Shown piece by piece: positions 1 to 10,845 of a stretch of 64,000 bases of DNA; within the stretch, counting starts at the first letter, position 1, and each line of letters opens with the position of its first letter. This stretch comes from Candidatus Planktophila lacus (GTDB lineage: Bacteria > Actinomycetota > Actinomycetes > Nanopelagicales > Nanopelagicaceae), in the NCBI RefSeq assembly GCF_002288325.1, contig NZ_CP016780.1, forward strand, positions 1 to 64,000, read 5' to 3'. The position numbers were made by a program, and so were the translations under genes. The notes below the pieces were generated by a model. That model ran no database searches. It saw only the letters and a list, made by a program, of their open reading frames with translations, and had not been told where the DNA came from.

Positions 1-162
1 CTGGGTTGAGGGTTGTGGATAACCGCTTGCTTTTCTTAGGAAAGAGCCTTACTTTTCACCTCTGTCCACAGGCATCCGTCAAAGTGGCTCTAAATGAAGG
101 CTAAAGCCCAACTTTAGACCACAGCCTGTGGATAACATTGTGGATAGTCCAAGGGGGCAATT
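1..162. other. DnaA-box region upstream of dnaA (left part of origin)
   Basis: No gene is visible. TGTGGATAA, the reverse complement of the DnaA box TTATCCACA, occurs at 14-22 and 127-135. A one-mismatch copy, TGTGGATAG, is at 139-147, 20 bases before the dnaA start codon. The boxes nearest the start probably serve DnaA autoregulation as well as origin function. The window edge cuts the region on the left, so more boxes may lie outside. Confidence 0.75.
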
Positions 163-1575
163 ATGGCAGTAGTTGAGATAGAACTCGCCGACCTTTGGGA
201 CCGGGTTATTGAGCACGTCTCACTCGGAGAACCACAACACCGCGCCTTTCTAACAATGACTAAACCGCTCGGTTTGATCCAGAGTGATGGTGGAATCACA
301 AACCTACTTGTTGCAGCCCCAAATGTTTTTGCAAAAGATGTTCTCGAGTCCCGACTTCGTGTTGTTGTTAATGAAGTTCTTACTCGCGAACTTGGAGATA
401 AAACAAATATCGCAGTGATGGTCGATGAGTCGCTCGAACTCGCAGATCACCCAGCGCCAGCGGTTGTTATTGAAGCAGCGCCATCACGTCCGGGCACTGG
501 CCGCGACAACACCGAAACTGGCACTCGTAAAAACGATGAGCCTTCGCAATTAAATCCTCGTTATATTTTTGAAACTTTTGTTATTGGTGCATCAAACCGT
601 TTTGCTCACGCCGCGGCTGTTGCAGTAGCTGAAGCGCCAGCAAAGGCTTACAACCCACTCTTTATTTACGGAGAGTCTGGGCTTGGCAAGACTCACTTGT
701 TGCACGCTATTGGCGCCTATGCCAAAGAGCTTTATGGCAGCGTGCGAGTTCGGTATGTTTCATCTGAAGAATTCACCAACGATTTTATTAACTCTATCCG
801 CGACGATAAAGCCTCTGCTTTCCAGCGACGTTACCGCGACTTAGATGTTCTTCTTGTCGACGATATTCAATTCTTGGAAAATAAAGAACGTACCCAAGAA
901 GAGTTCTTCCATACTTTTAATACGCTCTATAACGCCAATAAACAAATAGTTATTTCATCTGACCGCCCACCAAAGCAATTAACAACTTTGGAAGATCGAC
1001 TACGTTCTCGTTTCGAGTGGGGTTTGATTACAGATATCCAGCCGCCAGAGCTTGAAACCCGTATTGCGATTCTGCGCAAGAAAGCTGCGCAAGATAAATT
1101 AAATGCACCGGATGATGTTCTCGAATATATTGCAAGTAAAATTTCTACAAATATTCGCGAGTTAGAAGGCGCTCTTATTCGCGTTACTGCTTTTGCAAGC
1201 CTTAACCGCCAAAGTGTTGACTTAGGACTTGCTGAAATTGTTTTGAAGGATTTGATTCCAAGTGGAGCCGGCCCAGAAATCACCGCGCCGACAATCATGG
1301 CCCAGACCGCCGCTTACTTCAGTTTGACGATCGATGATCTCTGTGGAACTTCACGTTCTCGGGTTTTGGTAAATGCGCGCCAGATCGCGATGTACTTGTG
1401 CCGCGAGTTAACTGAGCTTTCGTTACCGAAGATCGGCCAGACTTTTGGCGGTCGCGACCACACAACTGTTATGCACGCCGACCGAAAGATCCGCCAGTTG
1501 ATGGCTGAACGCAGGTCTATTTATAACCAGGTCACCGAGTTAACCAACAGGATTAAATCTCAAAATAGGGGTTAG
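163..1575 (+). CDS. dnaA: Chromosomal replication initiator DnaA
   Basis: DnaA binds the origin boxes and, in its ATP form, melts the origin and loads the helicase. The 470-residue protein shows the usual order. An N-terminal interaction domain covers about 1-95 and a low-complexity linker about 96-130. The AAA+ domain has Walker A (GESGLGKTH, about 170-178) and Walker B (LLVDDIQF, 230-237). The C-terminal DNA-binding domain carries the signature [13 protein letters not shown] (430-442). The ATG is chosen because AAGGGGG (151-157) sits at ribosome-binding distance and the protein then starts at a normal DnaA N-terminus. The linker is short compared with high-GC actinobacteria such as Streptomyces. 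DnaA boxes flank the gene on both sides, so it is very likely autoregulated. Confidence 0.99.
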   Translation: MAVVEIELADLWDRVIEHVSLGEPQHRAFLTMTKPLGLIQSDGGITNLLVAAPNVFAKDVLESRLRVVVNEVLTRELGDKTNIAVMVDESLELADHPAPAVVIEAAPSRPGTGRDNTETGTRKNDEPSQLNPRYIFETFVIGASNRFAHAAAVAVAEAPAKAYNPLFIYGESGLGKTHLLHAIGAYAKELYGSVRVRYVSSEEFTNDFINSIRDDKASAFQRRYRDLDVLLVDDIQFLENKERTQEEFFHTFNTLYNANKQIVISSDRPPKQLTTLEDRLRSRFEWGLITDIQPPELETRIAILRKKAAQDKLNAPDDVLEYIASKISTNIRELEGALIRVTAFASLNRQSVDLGLAEIVLKDLIPSGAGPEITAPTIMAQTAAYFSLTIDDLCGTSRSRVLVNARQIAMYLCRELTELSLPKIGQTFGGRDHTTVMHADRKIRQLMAERRSIYNQVTELTNRIKSQNRG

Positions 1576-1962
1576 GTGCTTTGTCCGATTTCTTACAATT
1601 TAGGGTGCCTACCCCCAACTGTGGAGAAATTGTGGACAACTGTGGATTTCAACGGGAAATCTGTGGTTAAAACGGAGTTAAAGAAGTTTCGTTTTTAAGA
1701 AAAGGGGGTTTGCGATGAGAGAAGCGCTTAATACACACAGAAACGTTGGGTTTGTCCACAACTTTCCAACAGGTAAAAACGCCTCTGAGCAGGACTTTTC
1801 TTCGTTATCCACAGATATCCGCGGTGGTTACTACTACTACCTATATATACAAGAAACCCGCCCCCAAACGAACCCCACAGCTTTTAAATCTCTAAAAACC
1901 CAACTAACTAAAAACCTACCTGCTGTGCAAGACTTTCAACTAAAGAAAAAGAGGGTTACGGC
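1576..1962. other. oriC: Origin of replication oriC (dnaA-dnaN spacer)
   Basis: This 387-base gap holds no convincing gene. A perfect DnaA box, TTATCCACA, is at 1805-1813. Close variants are TTGTCCACA at 1752-1760, TGTGGACAA at 1631-1639 and TGTGGATTT at 1641-1649, and further TGTGG cores lie around 1619-1665. Boxes occur in both orientations. AT-rich stretches at about 1670-1710 and 1840-1960 could be the unwinding element. Placement between dnaA and dnaN is the standard actinobacterial arrangement. An 83-codon open frame (1715-1966) crosses the boxes and is treated as non-coding. Confidence 0.9.
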
Positions 1963-3093
1963 GTGAAATTCACTGTAGATCAAGGCGCGCTTACAGATGG
2001 CGTCAACTGGGTATCCCGGAGCCTTTCAACCCGCCCAATTAAAACCGAGCTACTCGGAATCGTTATCGACGCCACCGGCGATGAGGTGATCCTCTCTGGT
2101 TCTGATTTAGAAACCTCAAGCAAATCTTTCTTTAAAGCAGATATCGCACAACCCGGAAAAGTATTGGTTCCCGGAAAGTTACTTGCGGAAATCTCTCGCT
2201 CTCTTCCAAATAAACCAATCACAATCACTTTAGATGGTTCTCGTGTTCTTGTTACTTCAGGTTCAGCGAAATTCACACTGCCAACCCTTTCAATCTCTGA
2301 ATACCCAAACTTGCCTGAACTTCCAGAAACAACCGGAGTTGTTGCAAGTGATGTTTTCGCAACCGCAGTTGCACAAGTTGCAATTGCAGCAGGGCGCGAT
2401 GATTCACTACCAACACTCACCGGTGTTCATATCGAAATCAACGAAGAGACTGTCACGTTGGCTGCAACCGACCGCTACCGTTTAGCAGTTCGCGAATTTA
2501 ATTGGCAGCCAACCTCACCTGGCGTCTCAACAACATCACTGTTGCGCGGGCGCACAATTGCCGATGCTGCTAAATCTTTAACTGGTTCAAAGAACGTTTC
2601 GCTATCTTTCGCACCAGCAACTAGCAACGATCGCCTCGCAGGATTCTCTGGCGAAGGTAAGTCGATGACATCGCGCATGTTGGATGGAACCTTTCCTCCA
2701 TACCGCCACCTGTTGCCACAAGAAGTAACAACCACTGCAATCGTTGAAGTTGCACCATTCCTAGATTCAGTTCGCCGCGTTGCACTCGTTACCGATAAAA
2801 CAGTTCCACTTCGCCTTGAGTTTGCAAATAACTCAGTCTCACTTGAAGCGGGCGCCGGCGAAGAAGCGCAAGCAACTGAAGCAATTGAAATCTTGTTAAA
2901 CGGTGAAGCGATCTCAATCGCCTTCAACCCAGTCTTCCTAGCGGATGGCCTGCAAGCTGTCGGAACTTCATTTGTACAAATTTCATTCACTGGTTCAAAT
3001 AAACCAGCGATCCTCATGGGCAAATCAGAGCGCGATGGCAAGGTAATCGAAAACTATCGCTACCTCTTGATGCCGATGCGCTACGCCTCTTAA
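1963..3093 (+). CDS. dnaN: DNA polymerase III beta subunit (sliding clamp)
   Basis: The clamp encircles DNA and tethers polymerase III; partner proteins bind its C-terminal pocket. The 376-residue length is typical for the family's three-fold repeat of clamp domains. The C-terminus ends in YLLMPMRYAS, matching the conserved P-M-R clamp ending. The start is GTG, set by the clamp-like N-terminus (MKFTVDQGAL) and the purine-rich AAAGAAAAAGAGGG just upstream. It follows the origin and is 10 bases from recF, so the two are probably co-transcribed. Confidence 0.98.
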   Translation: MKFTVDQGALTDGVNWVSRSLSTRPIKTELLGIVIDATGDEVILSGSDLETSSKSFFKADIAQPGKVLVPGKLLAEISRSLPNKPITITLDGSRVLVTSGSAKFTLPTLSISEYPNLPELPETTGVVASDVFATAVAQVAIAAGRDDSLPTLTGVHIEINEETVTLAATDRYRLAVREFNWQPTSPGVSTTSLLRGRTIADAAKSLTGSKNVSLSFAPATSNDRLAGFSGEGKSMTSRMLDGTFPPYRHLLPQEVTTTAIVEVAPFLDSVRRVALVTDKTVPLRLEFANNSVSLEAGAGEEAQATEAIEILLNGEAISIAFNPVFLADGLQAVGTSFVQISFTGSNKPAILMGKSERDGKVIENYRYLLMPMRYAS

Positions 3094-3103
3094 GGCCACT
3101 TAA

Positions 3104-4207
3104 GTGCGCGTTAAAAAATTAGCGCTGACTAATTTCCGCTCATATAAGTCCCTCGAGCTAGAACTAGATCCTGGACCAACCACCTTCGTTGGCAATAACG
3201 GCTCCGGCAAAACAAATATCGCCGAAAGTTTGATCTATCTCGCATACCTTTCTTCACACCGTGTATCGCAAAATCTTCCACTTCTACATCTTGGAACCGA
3301 TCAAGCGATCATCCGCGCCGAGATTGAACGTGATGATCGCACTTTACAAGTAGACCTAGAGATAAATGCCAGTAAAGCCAACCGCGCGCGGTTAAATCAA
3401 AACCCAACCAAATCACAACGCGAGATTCTGGGCGCCCTACAAGTTATTTACTTCTCACCCGAAGATTTAGATCTAGTGCGCGGTGAACCAACCCACCGCC
3501 GCGATTTTCTAGACAAACTTTTAATCACGCGAGCCCCAAGACTTGCTGGAGTTATTTCTGATTACGACCGCGTTGTTAAACAACGCAACACTTTGTTGAA
3601 AACTCGCGCGCCCGAAAACGCGCTGGCGCCATGGACAGAACAATTAATTAATTTAGGCGCACAATTAAGTGCTGAAAGAATTGCCTTGGTTGAAGAGTTA
3701 AACCCATATGTAACCGCAAACTATGCCAATTTAAATGAAGTAAAACCTGCTTCAATCTTTTATAAATCTGCAACAGATGGCTTAACCACAAATACCGACG
3801 AAAACATCCAAGCCCTAACAACGCGCCAACTAGAAGTAGCCCGTCAAGAAACCGAGCGCGGAGCATCACTTATTGGTCCACATCGCGATGACCTACATCT
3901 ACAACTCGGCGATTTTCCAGCAAAAGGTTATGCCAGCCACGGTGAATCCTGGTCGATGGCTATCTCACTTCGTATCGGATCTTTTAACTTACTTAAATCT
4001 GAAGGCGCCGAACCCATTTTAATTCTCGACGATATCTTCGCCGAACTTGATACCGCCCGCCGCGCACAGTTAACTTCAGTTACAAAGATGTCTGAACAAA
4101 CAATTATTACAGCAGCAGTTGAAAGCGATCTTCCACCAGAGTTATTATCAAGTAAGTACTACGTATCCCCAGGTGTAGTAAGTAAAGAAAGGGCAACCGA
4201 TGTCTAA
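3104..4207 (+). CDS. recF: DNA replication and repair protein RecF
   Basis: RecF is an SMC-like ATPase that helps load RecA at gaps with RecO and RecR. The 367-residue protein has Walker A GNNGSGKTN (about 30-38), an ABC-type signature around GESWSMAISLRIG, and Walker B LILDDIFAELD ending near residue 316. The start is GTG, following dnaN by 10 bases. Its 3' end overlaps dciA by 8 bases, which suggests translational coupling. Size and motifs are complete. Confidence 0.97.
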   Translation: MRVKKLALTNFRSYKSLELELDPGPTTFVGNNGSGKTNIAESLIYLAYLSSHRVSQNLPLLHLGTDQAIIRAEIERDDRTLQVDLEINASKANRARLNQNPTKSQREILGALQVIYFSPEDLDLVRGEPTHRRDFLDKLLITRAPRLAGVISDYDRVVKQRNTLLKTRAPENALAPWTEQLINLGAQLSAERIALVEELNPYVTANYANLNEVKPASIFYKSATDGLTTNTDENIQALTTRQLEVARQETERGASLIGPHRDDLHLQLGDFPAKGYASHGESWSMAISLRIGSFNLLKSEGAEPILILDDIFAELDTARRAQLTSVTKMSEQTIITAAVESDLPPELLSSKYYVSPGVVSKERATDV

Positions 4208-4652
4208 ACGCGACCTTGCCTTAGATTTATTTCGCAGCTACAAAACCGGATTTATAAAGAAAACAAAAGTTGTTGAAGAGCGCACCTCAAAACCCGGCGA
4301 CCCAACTCTTATCAATGAAGTAATTGAAGATTTAATAACGCAGCGCGATTGGCATTTAGGTATCGCCGAAGGAACGCTCTTCTCAAATTGGAAATCAATT
4401 GTCGGCGATGAGATCGCATCTCACACAACACCACTCTCACTTCTTGAAGGCGCACTACTTGTGCAATGTTCATCAACTGCATGGGCAACACAATTAACTG
4501 CGGTTGGTTTAGATCTTCTGCACTCGGTTCAAAAAAGCGCTCCTGATGCCGGCGTGGAATCTTTAAACTTCATCGGGCCTCAAGCGCCTTCCTGGAAGCG
4601 TGGACTTCGGACCATCAAAAACGAACGCGGCCCGCGCGACACCTACGGCTAG
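4200..4652 (+). CDS. dciA: DciA-like helicase-loading protein (DUF721)
   Basis: The 150-residue protein has the DUF721/DciA core in its second half, including the NWKSIVGDEIASHTTPLSL segment and the LLVQCSSTAWATQL strand. DciA is the ancestral bacterial partner that helps load the DnaB helicase where DnaC/DnaI are absent. The position directly after recF, with an 8-base overlap, is the usual actinobacterial one. The first 50 residues are charged and family-variable. Confidence 0.9.
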   Translation: MSKRDLALDLFRSYKTGFIKKTKVVEERTSKPGDPTLINEVIEDLITQRDWHLGIAEGTLFSNWKSIVGDEIASHTTPLSLLEGALLVQCSSTAWATQLTAVGLDLLHSVQKSAPDAGVESLNFIGPQAPSWKRGLRTIKNERGPRDTYG

Positions 4653-4715
4653 AAAAAACGTCCACCCACTAGGAACCCTCACCCCTGCACGGAAAACGGC
4701 GCATTACCCACACCT

Positions 4716-4745
4716 AAGGCTTATTGTGGCTAGCGCCTTTTCTTT
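4716..4745 (+). terminator. Candidate intrinsic terminator before gyrB
   Basis: AAGGC (4716-4720) can pair with GCCTT (4735-4739) over a loop of 14 bases, followed by the T-rich run TTTTCTTTTT (4737-4746). The stem is only five pairs, so this is weak. It lies in the 180-base gap between dciA and gyrB, where the dnaA-dciA unit would be expected to end and the gyrB promoter to begin. No convincing promoter hexamers were identified in the gap. Confidence 0.35.
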
Positions 4746-4814
4746 TTACCGATAGGATTAGAGCGCTTAGTTAAGGAATTCCCCTTCTAGGTGCCTTTTA
4801 AGACCAGAACCTGA

Positions 4815-6794
<1,980 letters not shown>

Positions 6795-9323
6795 ATGGCT
6801 GACGATAAAAAACCTAAAGATGTAACACCGGTCGATCGCACTGGCATGGTTAACCCTGGTGATGATTTCGATCGCATTGAAACAGTTGACCTTCAAGTCG
6901 AAATGGCGCGTTCGTATCTCGACTATGCAATGTCTGTCATTGTTGGTCGCGCGTTGCCAGATGTGCGCGATGGTTTAAAGCCAGTTCATCGCCGCGTTTT
7001 ATATGCGATGTACGACGCTGGTTATCGACCAGATAAGGGTTACTACAAATCTTCACGTATCGTCGGTGATGTCATGGGTAATTACCACCCACACGGTGAC
7101 ACCGCGATCTATGACACCGTTGTTCGCTTAGCCCAGCACTGGTCTCTGCGCTATCCATTGGTAGATGGCAACGGAAACTTCGGTTCTCCCGGCAACGATC
7201 CAGCAGCAGCTATGCGTTATACCGAAGCCCGTCTATCGCCTATCGCGATGGAGATGATGCGCGATATCGATGAAGACACCGTTAACTTCTCACCAAACTA
7301 CGACGGCCGTTCGCAGGAACCAGATGTTCTACCAAGTCGTTTTCCAAACCTGCTTGTAAATGGTTCTGCAGGTATCGCAGTTGGTATGGCAACAAATATT
7401 CCGCCACACAACCTGCGTGAAATTACCGAAGGTGTTATCTACGCACTAAAAAATCCAGATATCAAACCTGAAGAGTTATTAAACGAACTTCTAAAGATTG
7501 TTAAAGGCCCAGATTTCCCAACCAAAGCTTTAATCGTTGGACGCACTGGCATCGAAGAGGCCTACCGCACAGGCCGTGGTTCAATCACGATGCGCGCAGT
7601 TGTGCAGGTTGAAGAAATCAATAAGCGCACCTGTCTTGTAGTTTCCGAACTTCCATATCAAGTTAACCCAGATAACTTAGCCCTTAAGATCGCCGAACTT
7701 GTTAAAGATGGCAAGATCAAAGGCATCGCCGATGTGCGCGATGAAGGCAACGAGCGTCTTGGCCAACGTCTAGTAATTGTTCTTCAATCTTCTGCAATTC
7801 CTAAAGTTATTTTAAATAACCTTTATAAACAGACTCAATTACAAGATACCTTCGGCGCAAATATGTTGGCACTTGTCGACGGCGTGCCACGCACCCTGCG
7901 TTTAGATGAATTCATCAAGTTCTACATCGAACACCAAGTAGAAGTAATCATCCGACGTACTAAATATCGTTTGGCCGAAAAAGAAAAACGCGCCCACATC
8001 TTGCAGGGCTACCTCAAAGCACTCGATGCTCTTGATGCGGTTATCGCTTTAATCCGTGCATCTACCACCCCTGAAGAAGCGCGCACCGGTTTGATGAAGC
8101 TACTTGATGTCGATGAAGTGCAAGCAAATGCAATTCTCGATATGCAACTGCGCCGCATCGCGGCGTTGGAGCGCCAGAAGATCAACGACGAATACAAGGG
8201 GCTTATGGCCGATATTGTCGAGTTAAACGAGATCTTGGCCAGCGAAGCAAAGCAGCGCCAGATAATCATTTCAGAGCTCACTGAACTCACTGCAAAATAT
8301 GGCGACGAACGCCGCACCCAAATTGTTGCTAGCGAAGGTGATTTCTCGGCTGAAGATTTAATTCCAGATCAAGATGCGGTCGTCACAATTACTCGTGGTG
8401 GCTATGCCAAACGTACCAACGCAGATCTTTATAAATCACAACGTCGCGGTGGCCGCGGCGTAAAAGGCGCAGCGCTAAAACAGGATGACGTGGTGGATCA
8501 CTTCTTTGTTGCCAGTACACACGACTGGTTATTGTTCTTTACCAACCAAGGTCGCGTCTACCGCGCCAAAGTTCACGAACTTCCAGATGCTGGACGCGAT
8601 GCGCGCGGACAACACGTTGCAAACTTGATGGCCTTTAAGCCGGACGAGTTAATTGCACAAGTCTTGTCATTTAAGGATTACACCGCATCTCCTTATCTAG
8701 TTCTTGCAACTAAAACTGGTTTGGTTAAGAAGACGCCACTTACTGAATACGACTCACCTCGTACTGGTGGCTTAATTGCAATCTCACTAAAACCTGGCGA
8801 TGAAGTTGTATCCGCAGCGCTTGTCAACAAAGGCGATGAATTGTTATTAGTTTCCAAGAAAGCGATGTCACTTCGCTTTGCTGCAGATGACGAATCCCTT
8901 CGCCCAATGGGTCGCTCAACTAGTGGTGTTATCGGAATGAAGTTCCGCACCGATGATGAACTTCTAACAATGGCGCGCATTGATTCACAAACAGCGACAG
9001 CATTTGTATTTACCGCAACCGATGGTGGTTACGGAAAGAAAACTCCACTCGATGAATATCGTTTACAAGGCCGCGGTGGTATCGGTATTAAGGCTGCCAA
9101 GATCGACGAAAATTCCCGTGGTTCACTTGTTAGCGCGCTAGTACTCGCAGATACCGATGAAATCTTGGCGATCACATCTGCAGGAACCGTTATGCGCACA
9201 CCAGCTGCTGAAGTCCGCCAAACCGGCCGCGACTCAATGGGTGTTCGCTTAGTAAACCTCGATGAAGGCGTTGCACTGGTCTCTGTTACACAGAACCAGG
9301 AAGATGAGATTTCGGGCAAATAA
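6795..9323 (+). CDS. gyrA: DNA gyrase subunit A
   Basis: GyrA carries the DNA-cleaving tyrosine and the DNA-wrapping C-terminal beta-pinwheel. In this 842-residue protein the catalytic tyrosine is Y142 in [11 protein letters not shown]. The quinolone-resistance region reads GDTAIYD (101-107), so the position of E. coli Ser83 is Thr103 and that of Asp87 is Asp107. A GyrA-box ([10 protein letters not shown]) marks the start of the pinwheel, identifying it as gyrase rather than topoisomerase IV. It starts immediately after the gyrB stop. The small DUF3566 membrane gene that follows gyrA in many actinobacteria is not present; tRNA genes follow directly. Confidence 0.99.
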   Translation: MADDKKPKDVTPVDRTGMVNPGDDFDRIETVDLQVEMARSYLDYAMSVIVGRALPDVRDGLKPVHRRVLYAMYDAGYRPDKGYYKSSRIVGDVMGNYHPHGDTAIYDTVVRLAQHWSLRYPLVDGNGNFGSPGNDPAAAMRYTEARLSPIAMEMMRDIDEDTVNFSPNYDGRSQEPDVLPSRFPNLLVNGSAGIAVGMATNIPPHNLREITEGVIYALKNPDIKPEELLNELLKIVKGPDFPTKALIVGRTGIEEAYRTGRGSITMRAVVQVEEINKRTCLVVSELPYQVNPDNLALKIAELVKDGKIKGIADVRDEGNERLGQRLVIVLQSSAIPKVILNNLYKQTQLQDTFGANMLALVDGVPRTLRLDEFIKFYIEHQVEVIIRRTKYRLAEKEKRAHILQGYLKALDALDAVIALIRASTTPEEARTGLMKLLDVDEVQANAILDMQLRRIAALERQKINDEYKGLMADIVELNEILASEAKQRQIIISELTELTAKYGDERRTQIVASEGDFSAEDLIPDQDAVVTITRGGYAKRTNADLYKSQRRGGRGVKGAALKQDDVVDHFFVASTHDWLLFFTNQGRVYRAKVHELPDAGRDARGQHVANLMAFKPDELIAQVLSFKDYTASPYLVLATKTGLVKKTPLTEYDSPRTGGLIAISLKPGDEVVSAALVNKGDELLLVSKKAMSLRFAADDESLRPMGRSTSGVIGMKFRTDDELLTMARIDSQTATAFVFTATDGGYGKKTPLDEYRLQGRGGIGIKAAKIDENSRGSLVSALVLADTDEILAITSAGTVMRTPAAEVRQTGRDSMGVRLVNLDEGVALVSVTQNQEDEISGK

Positions 9324-9418
9324 CGCTAGTCTTGCCCACCTGCGCTAAGGCGCGTTTTGGTCTCTTGAAGAAGTTCAAGTAACCTAGCGCTTCTGCAATA
9401 AAGAGAGATCTTTCTTGC

Positions 9419-9493
9419 GGGCCCATAGCTCAGCCTGGTTAGAGCGCTTCCCTGATAAGGAAGAGGTCGGTGGTTCAAGTCCACCTGGGCCCA
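9419..9493 (+). tRNA. tRNA-Ile (anticodon GAT)
   Basis: The acceptor arms GGGCCCA (9419-9425) and TGGGCCC (9486-9492) pair fully, with discriminator A at 9493. The anticodon stem CTTCC/GGAAG closes the loop CTGATAA, giving anticodon GAT. The T arm GGTGG-TTCAAGT-CCACC is standard. The following bases are CCC, so no complete CCA is encoded. Position after gyrA and before tRNA-Ala is conserved in actinobacteria. A small hairpin (CTTGAA-GAAG-TTCAAG, 9364-9379) precedes it. Confidence 0.97.
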
Positions 9494-9506
9494 CCCGTTC
9501 TAACAC

Positions 9507-9579
9507 GGGGACCTAGCTCAATTGGTAGAGCACCGCCTTTGCAAGGCGGGGGTTAGGGGTTCGATTCCCCTGGTCTCCA
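9507..9579 (+). tRNA. tRNA-Ala (anticodon TGC)
   Basis: The acceptor arms GGGGACC (9507-9513) and GGTCTCC (9572-9578) pair with one G-T wobble, and the discriminator is A9579. The anticodon stem CCGCC/GGCGG closes TTTGCAA, so the anticodon is TGC. The T arm AGGGG-TTCGATT-CCCCT is canonical. CCA is not encoded. It lies 13 bases after tRNA-Ile, so the two are probably co-transcribed and cut apart. Confidence 0.97.
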
Positions 9580-9618
9580 CAAATTTTAATTTTGGAACCA
9601 GTAAAACTGGTCTCCACA
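9570..9618 (+). repeat. 12-bp direct repeat of the tRNA-Ala 3' end
   Basis: CTGGTCTCCACA ends tRNA-Ala (9570-9581) and recurs exactly at 9607-9618, 37 bases downstream, in the leader of the cyclophilin gene. The second copy is the right arm of a small hairpin (ACCAG-TAAAA-CTGGT, 9597-9611). It may be a relic of recombination at the tRNA end, or chance plus a processing signal. No integrase gene lies nearby. Confidence 0.6.
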
Positions 9619-9666
9619 CAGTTCTTATTTAATGTAATTCATCCACTTAAACGATTGGCTACAAAT

Positions 9667-10179
9667 ATGTCATCAACAGCAACTCTTCACACATCACTCG
9701 GCGACATCGTTATCGAGCTCTACCCAAATCACGCACCAAAGACAGTTGCAAACTTTGTTGAACTTGCAACCGGTGCGAAAGAGTGGACCGATCCACGCGA
9801 TGGCAAGAAGACAACTGCAAAGTTGTACGACGGAACAATTTTCCACCGTGTCATTTCAGGTTTCATGATTCAAGGTGGAGATCCACTAGGAAAAGGTTTC
9901 GGCGGACCTGGCTACCAATTCGCTGACGAATTCCACGGCGAACTTCAATTTGATGCGCCATACATTCTTGCAATGGCTAACTCAGGCCCAGGAACAAATG
10001 GTTCACAGTTCTTTATCACTGTTGCACCAACAACTTGGTTGAACCGCAAGCACACCATCTTTGGAGCAGTTAAAGATGCTGCTTCTCAGGCTGTTGTAGA
10101 CAAGATCGGTTCAACTCCAACAGGTGCACAAGATGTTCCTGTTACACCAGTTGTAATCAATAGCGTCACAATCGCTTAA
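9667..10179 (+). CDS. Cytoplasmic peptidyl-prolyl cis-trans isomerase, cyclophilin type
   Basis: This enzyme interconverts proline peptide bonds during protein folding. The 170-residue protein shows the cyclophilin core [15 protein letters not shown], with the catalytic arginine in FHR, and NGSQFFIT. There is no signal peptide, so it acts in the cytoplasm. The ATG at 9667 is chosen because the reading frame upstream contains only a TTG inside the tRNA-proximal spacer and the family N-terminus begins here. Mycobacterial ppiA and Streptomyces homologues occupy the same place near gyrA and the Ile/Ala tRNAs. A rhomboid gene follows after 9 bases. Confidence 0.93.
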   Translation: MSSTATLHTSLGDIVIELYPNHAPKTVANFVELATGAKEWTDPRDGKKTTAKLYDGTIFHRVISGFMIQGGDPLGKGFGGPGYQFADEFHGELQFDAPYILAMANSGPGTNGSQFFITVAPTTWLNRKHTIFGAVKDAASQAVVDKIGSTPTGAQDVPVTPVVINSVTIA

Positions 10180-10188
10180 CTTTTAAAT

Positions 10189-10728
10189 ATGTACCAAATG
10201 AAGCGTTCTGCAACGCTCTCATTAATTACAGTAATTTCAGGTGCGTACTTATTAAATCTGGTCTATCCAGAGTTTTACGATTACACAGCCCTCTTTCGCC
10301 CATTTGTAGACTCTGGTGAATACTGGCGACTCTTCACTGTCGCACTTGTTCACGGCGGACTCACACATCTATTTTTTAATATGTTCTCACTTCTAGTTTT
10401 AGGAAATCCCATCGAAGCTGCTCTTGGCAAAGCGCGCTTTCTTGTAATTTTCTTTACTTCGCTTTTAACCGGATCCCTATCTTCGATCTACCTAACAAAC
10501 GATCTCTACGTTTCGGTTGGTGCATCAGGTGCAATCTTCGGCTTATTCGGCGCCTTCATCGCACTTCGCAAGCGGATCAACGACGGCGTACGCGATATCT
10601 ATGTAATCGTCGGACTGAACTTCGTATTCGGCTTCATCCTGGGCGGGGTCGACTGGCGCGCCCACCTTGGAGGCCTTGTCGGGGGCTACCTAACCACCGC
10701 GGTATTGCTTCGAATTACACGCGTGTAA
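10189..10728 (+). CDS. Rhomboid family intramembrane serine protease
   Basis: Rhomboids cleave membrane-embedded substrates. The 179-residue protein is nearly all membrane segments. It has the catalytic serine in GASG (Ser113), the catalytic histidine in AHLGG (His159), and the oxyanion motif HLFFN (60-64). There is no extra cytoplasmic or zinc-ribbon domain, so it is a minimal six-helix form. A second in-frame ATG at 10198 is an alternative start. The stop codon lies within an 18-bp perfect palindrome (10713-10730). Confidence 0.93.
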   Translation: MYQMKRSATLSLITVISGAYLLNLVYPEFYDYTALFRPFVDSGEYWRLFTVALVHGGLTHLFFNMFSLLVLGNPIEAALGKARFLVIFFTSLLTGSLSSIYLTNDLYVSVGASGAIFGLFGAFIALRKRINDGVRDIYVIVGLNFVFGFILGGVDWRAHLGGLVGGYLTTAVLLRITRV

Positions 10729-10730
10729 TT
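10713..10730. repeat. 18-bp perfect palindrome at rhomboid stop
   Basis: AATTACACGCGTGTAATT is its own reverse complement and spans the last codons and the stop of the rhomboid gene. No T-run follows, so it does not look like a simple intrinsic terminator. It could be a protein-binding site. It heads a cluster of structured elements running to 10845. Confidence 0.75.
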
Positions 10731-10733
10731 CCT

Positions 10734-10762
10734 CCACACCTGTGGATGCGGCCTGTGGATAT
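10734..10762 (+). promoter_or_regulatory. Two DnaA-box-like sequences
   Basis: TGTGGATGC (10741-10749) and TGTGGATAT (10754-10762) match the DnaA box complement TGTGGATAA at 7 and 8 of 9 positions, in the same direction and 13 bases apart. The first is also the right half of a CCACA-CC-TGTGG inverted repeat (10734-10745). Near the origin such boxes could bind DnaA, but this is inference. Confidence 0.4.
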
Positions 10763-10776
10763 CTTTCTAAACGTGA

Positions 10777-10845
10777 AACTAAGGATTCCGAAGCGCAAGG
10801 ACTGTAAAAGGCTTTTCCCCAGTCCTTAGCAAGGAATCCTTAGTT
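10777..10845. terminator. Long interrupted hairpin between convergent genes
   Basis: AACTAAGGATTCC (10777-10789) pairs perfectly with GGAATCCTTAGTT (10833-10845). Inside it AAGGACTG (10797-10804) pairs with CAGTCCTT (10820-10827), and AAAAG/CTTTT can close the top. The result is a 13-bp plus 8-bp stem with internal loops. The right arm covers the stop codon of the minus-strand Fe-S gene. The likely role is a bidirectional transcription stop for rhomboid and the Fe-S gene, but no strong U-run follows on either strand. Confidence 0.6.

Noticed and set aside
1715-1966. 83-codon open frame between dnaA and dnaN
   Set aside because: It runs through the DnaA boxes of oriC, has low-complexity sequence (YYYY, KKK) and overlaps the dnaN start; no family resemblance.
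9592-9666. N-terminal extension of the cyclophilin from a TTG start
   Set aside because: The extension starts 13 bases after tRNA-Ala, has no family similarity and no ribosome site; ATG 9667 gives a normal cyclophilin.
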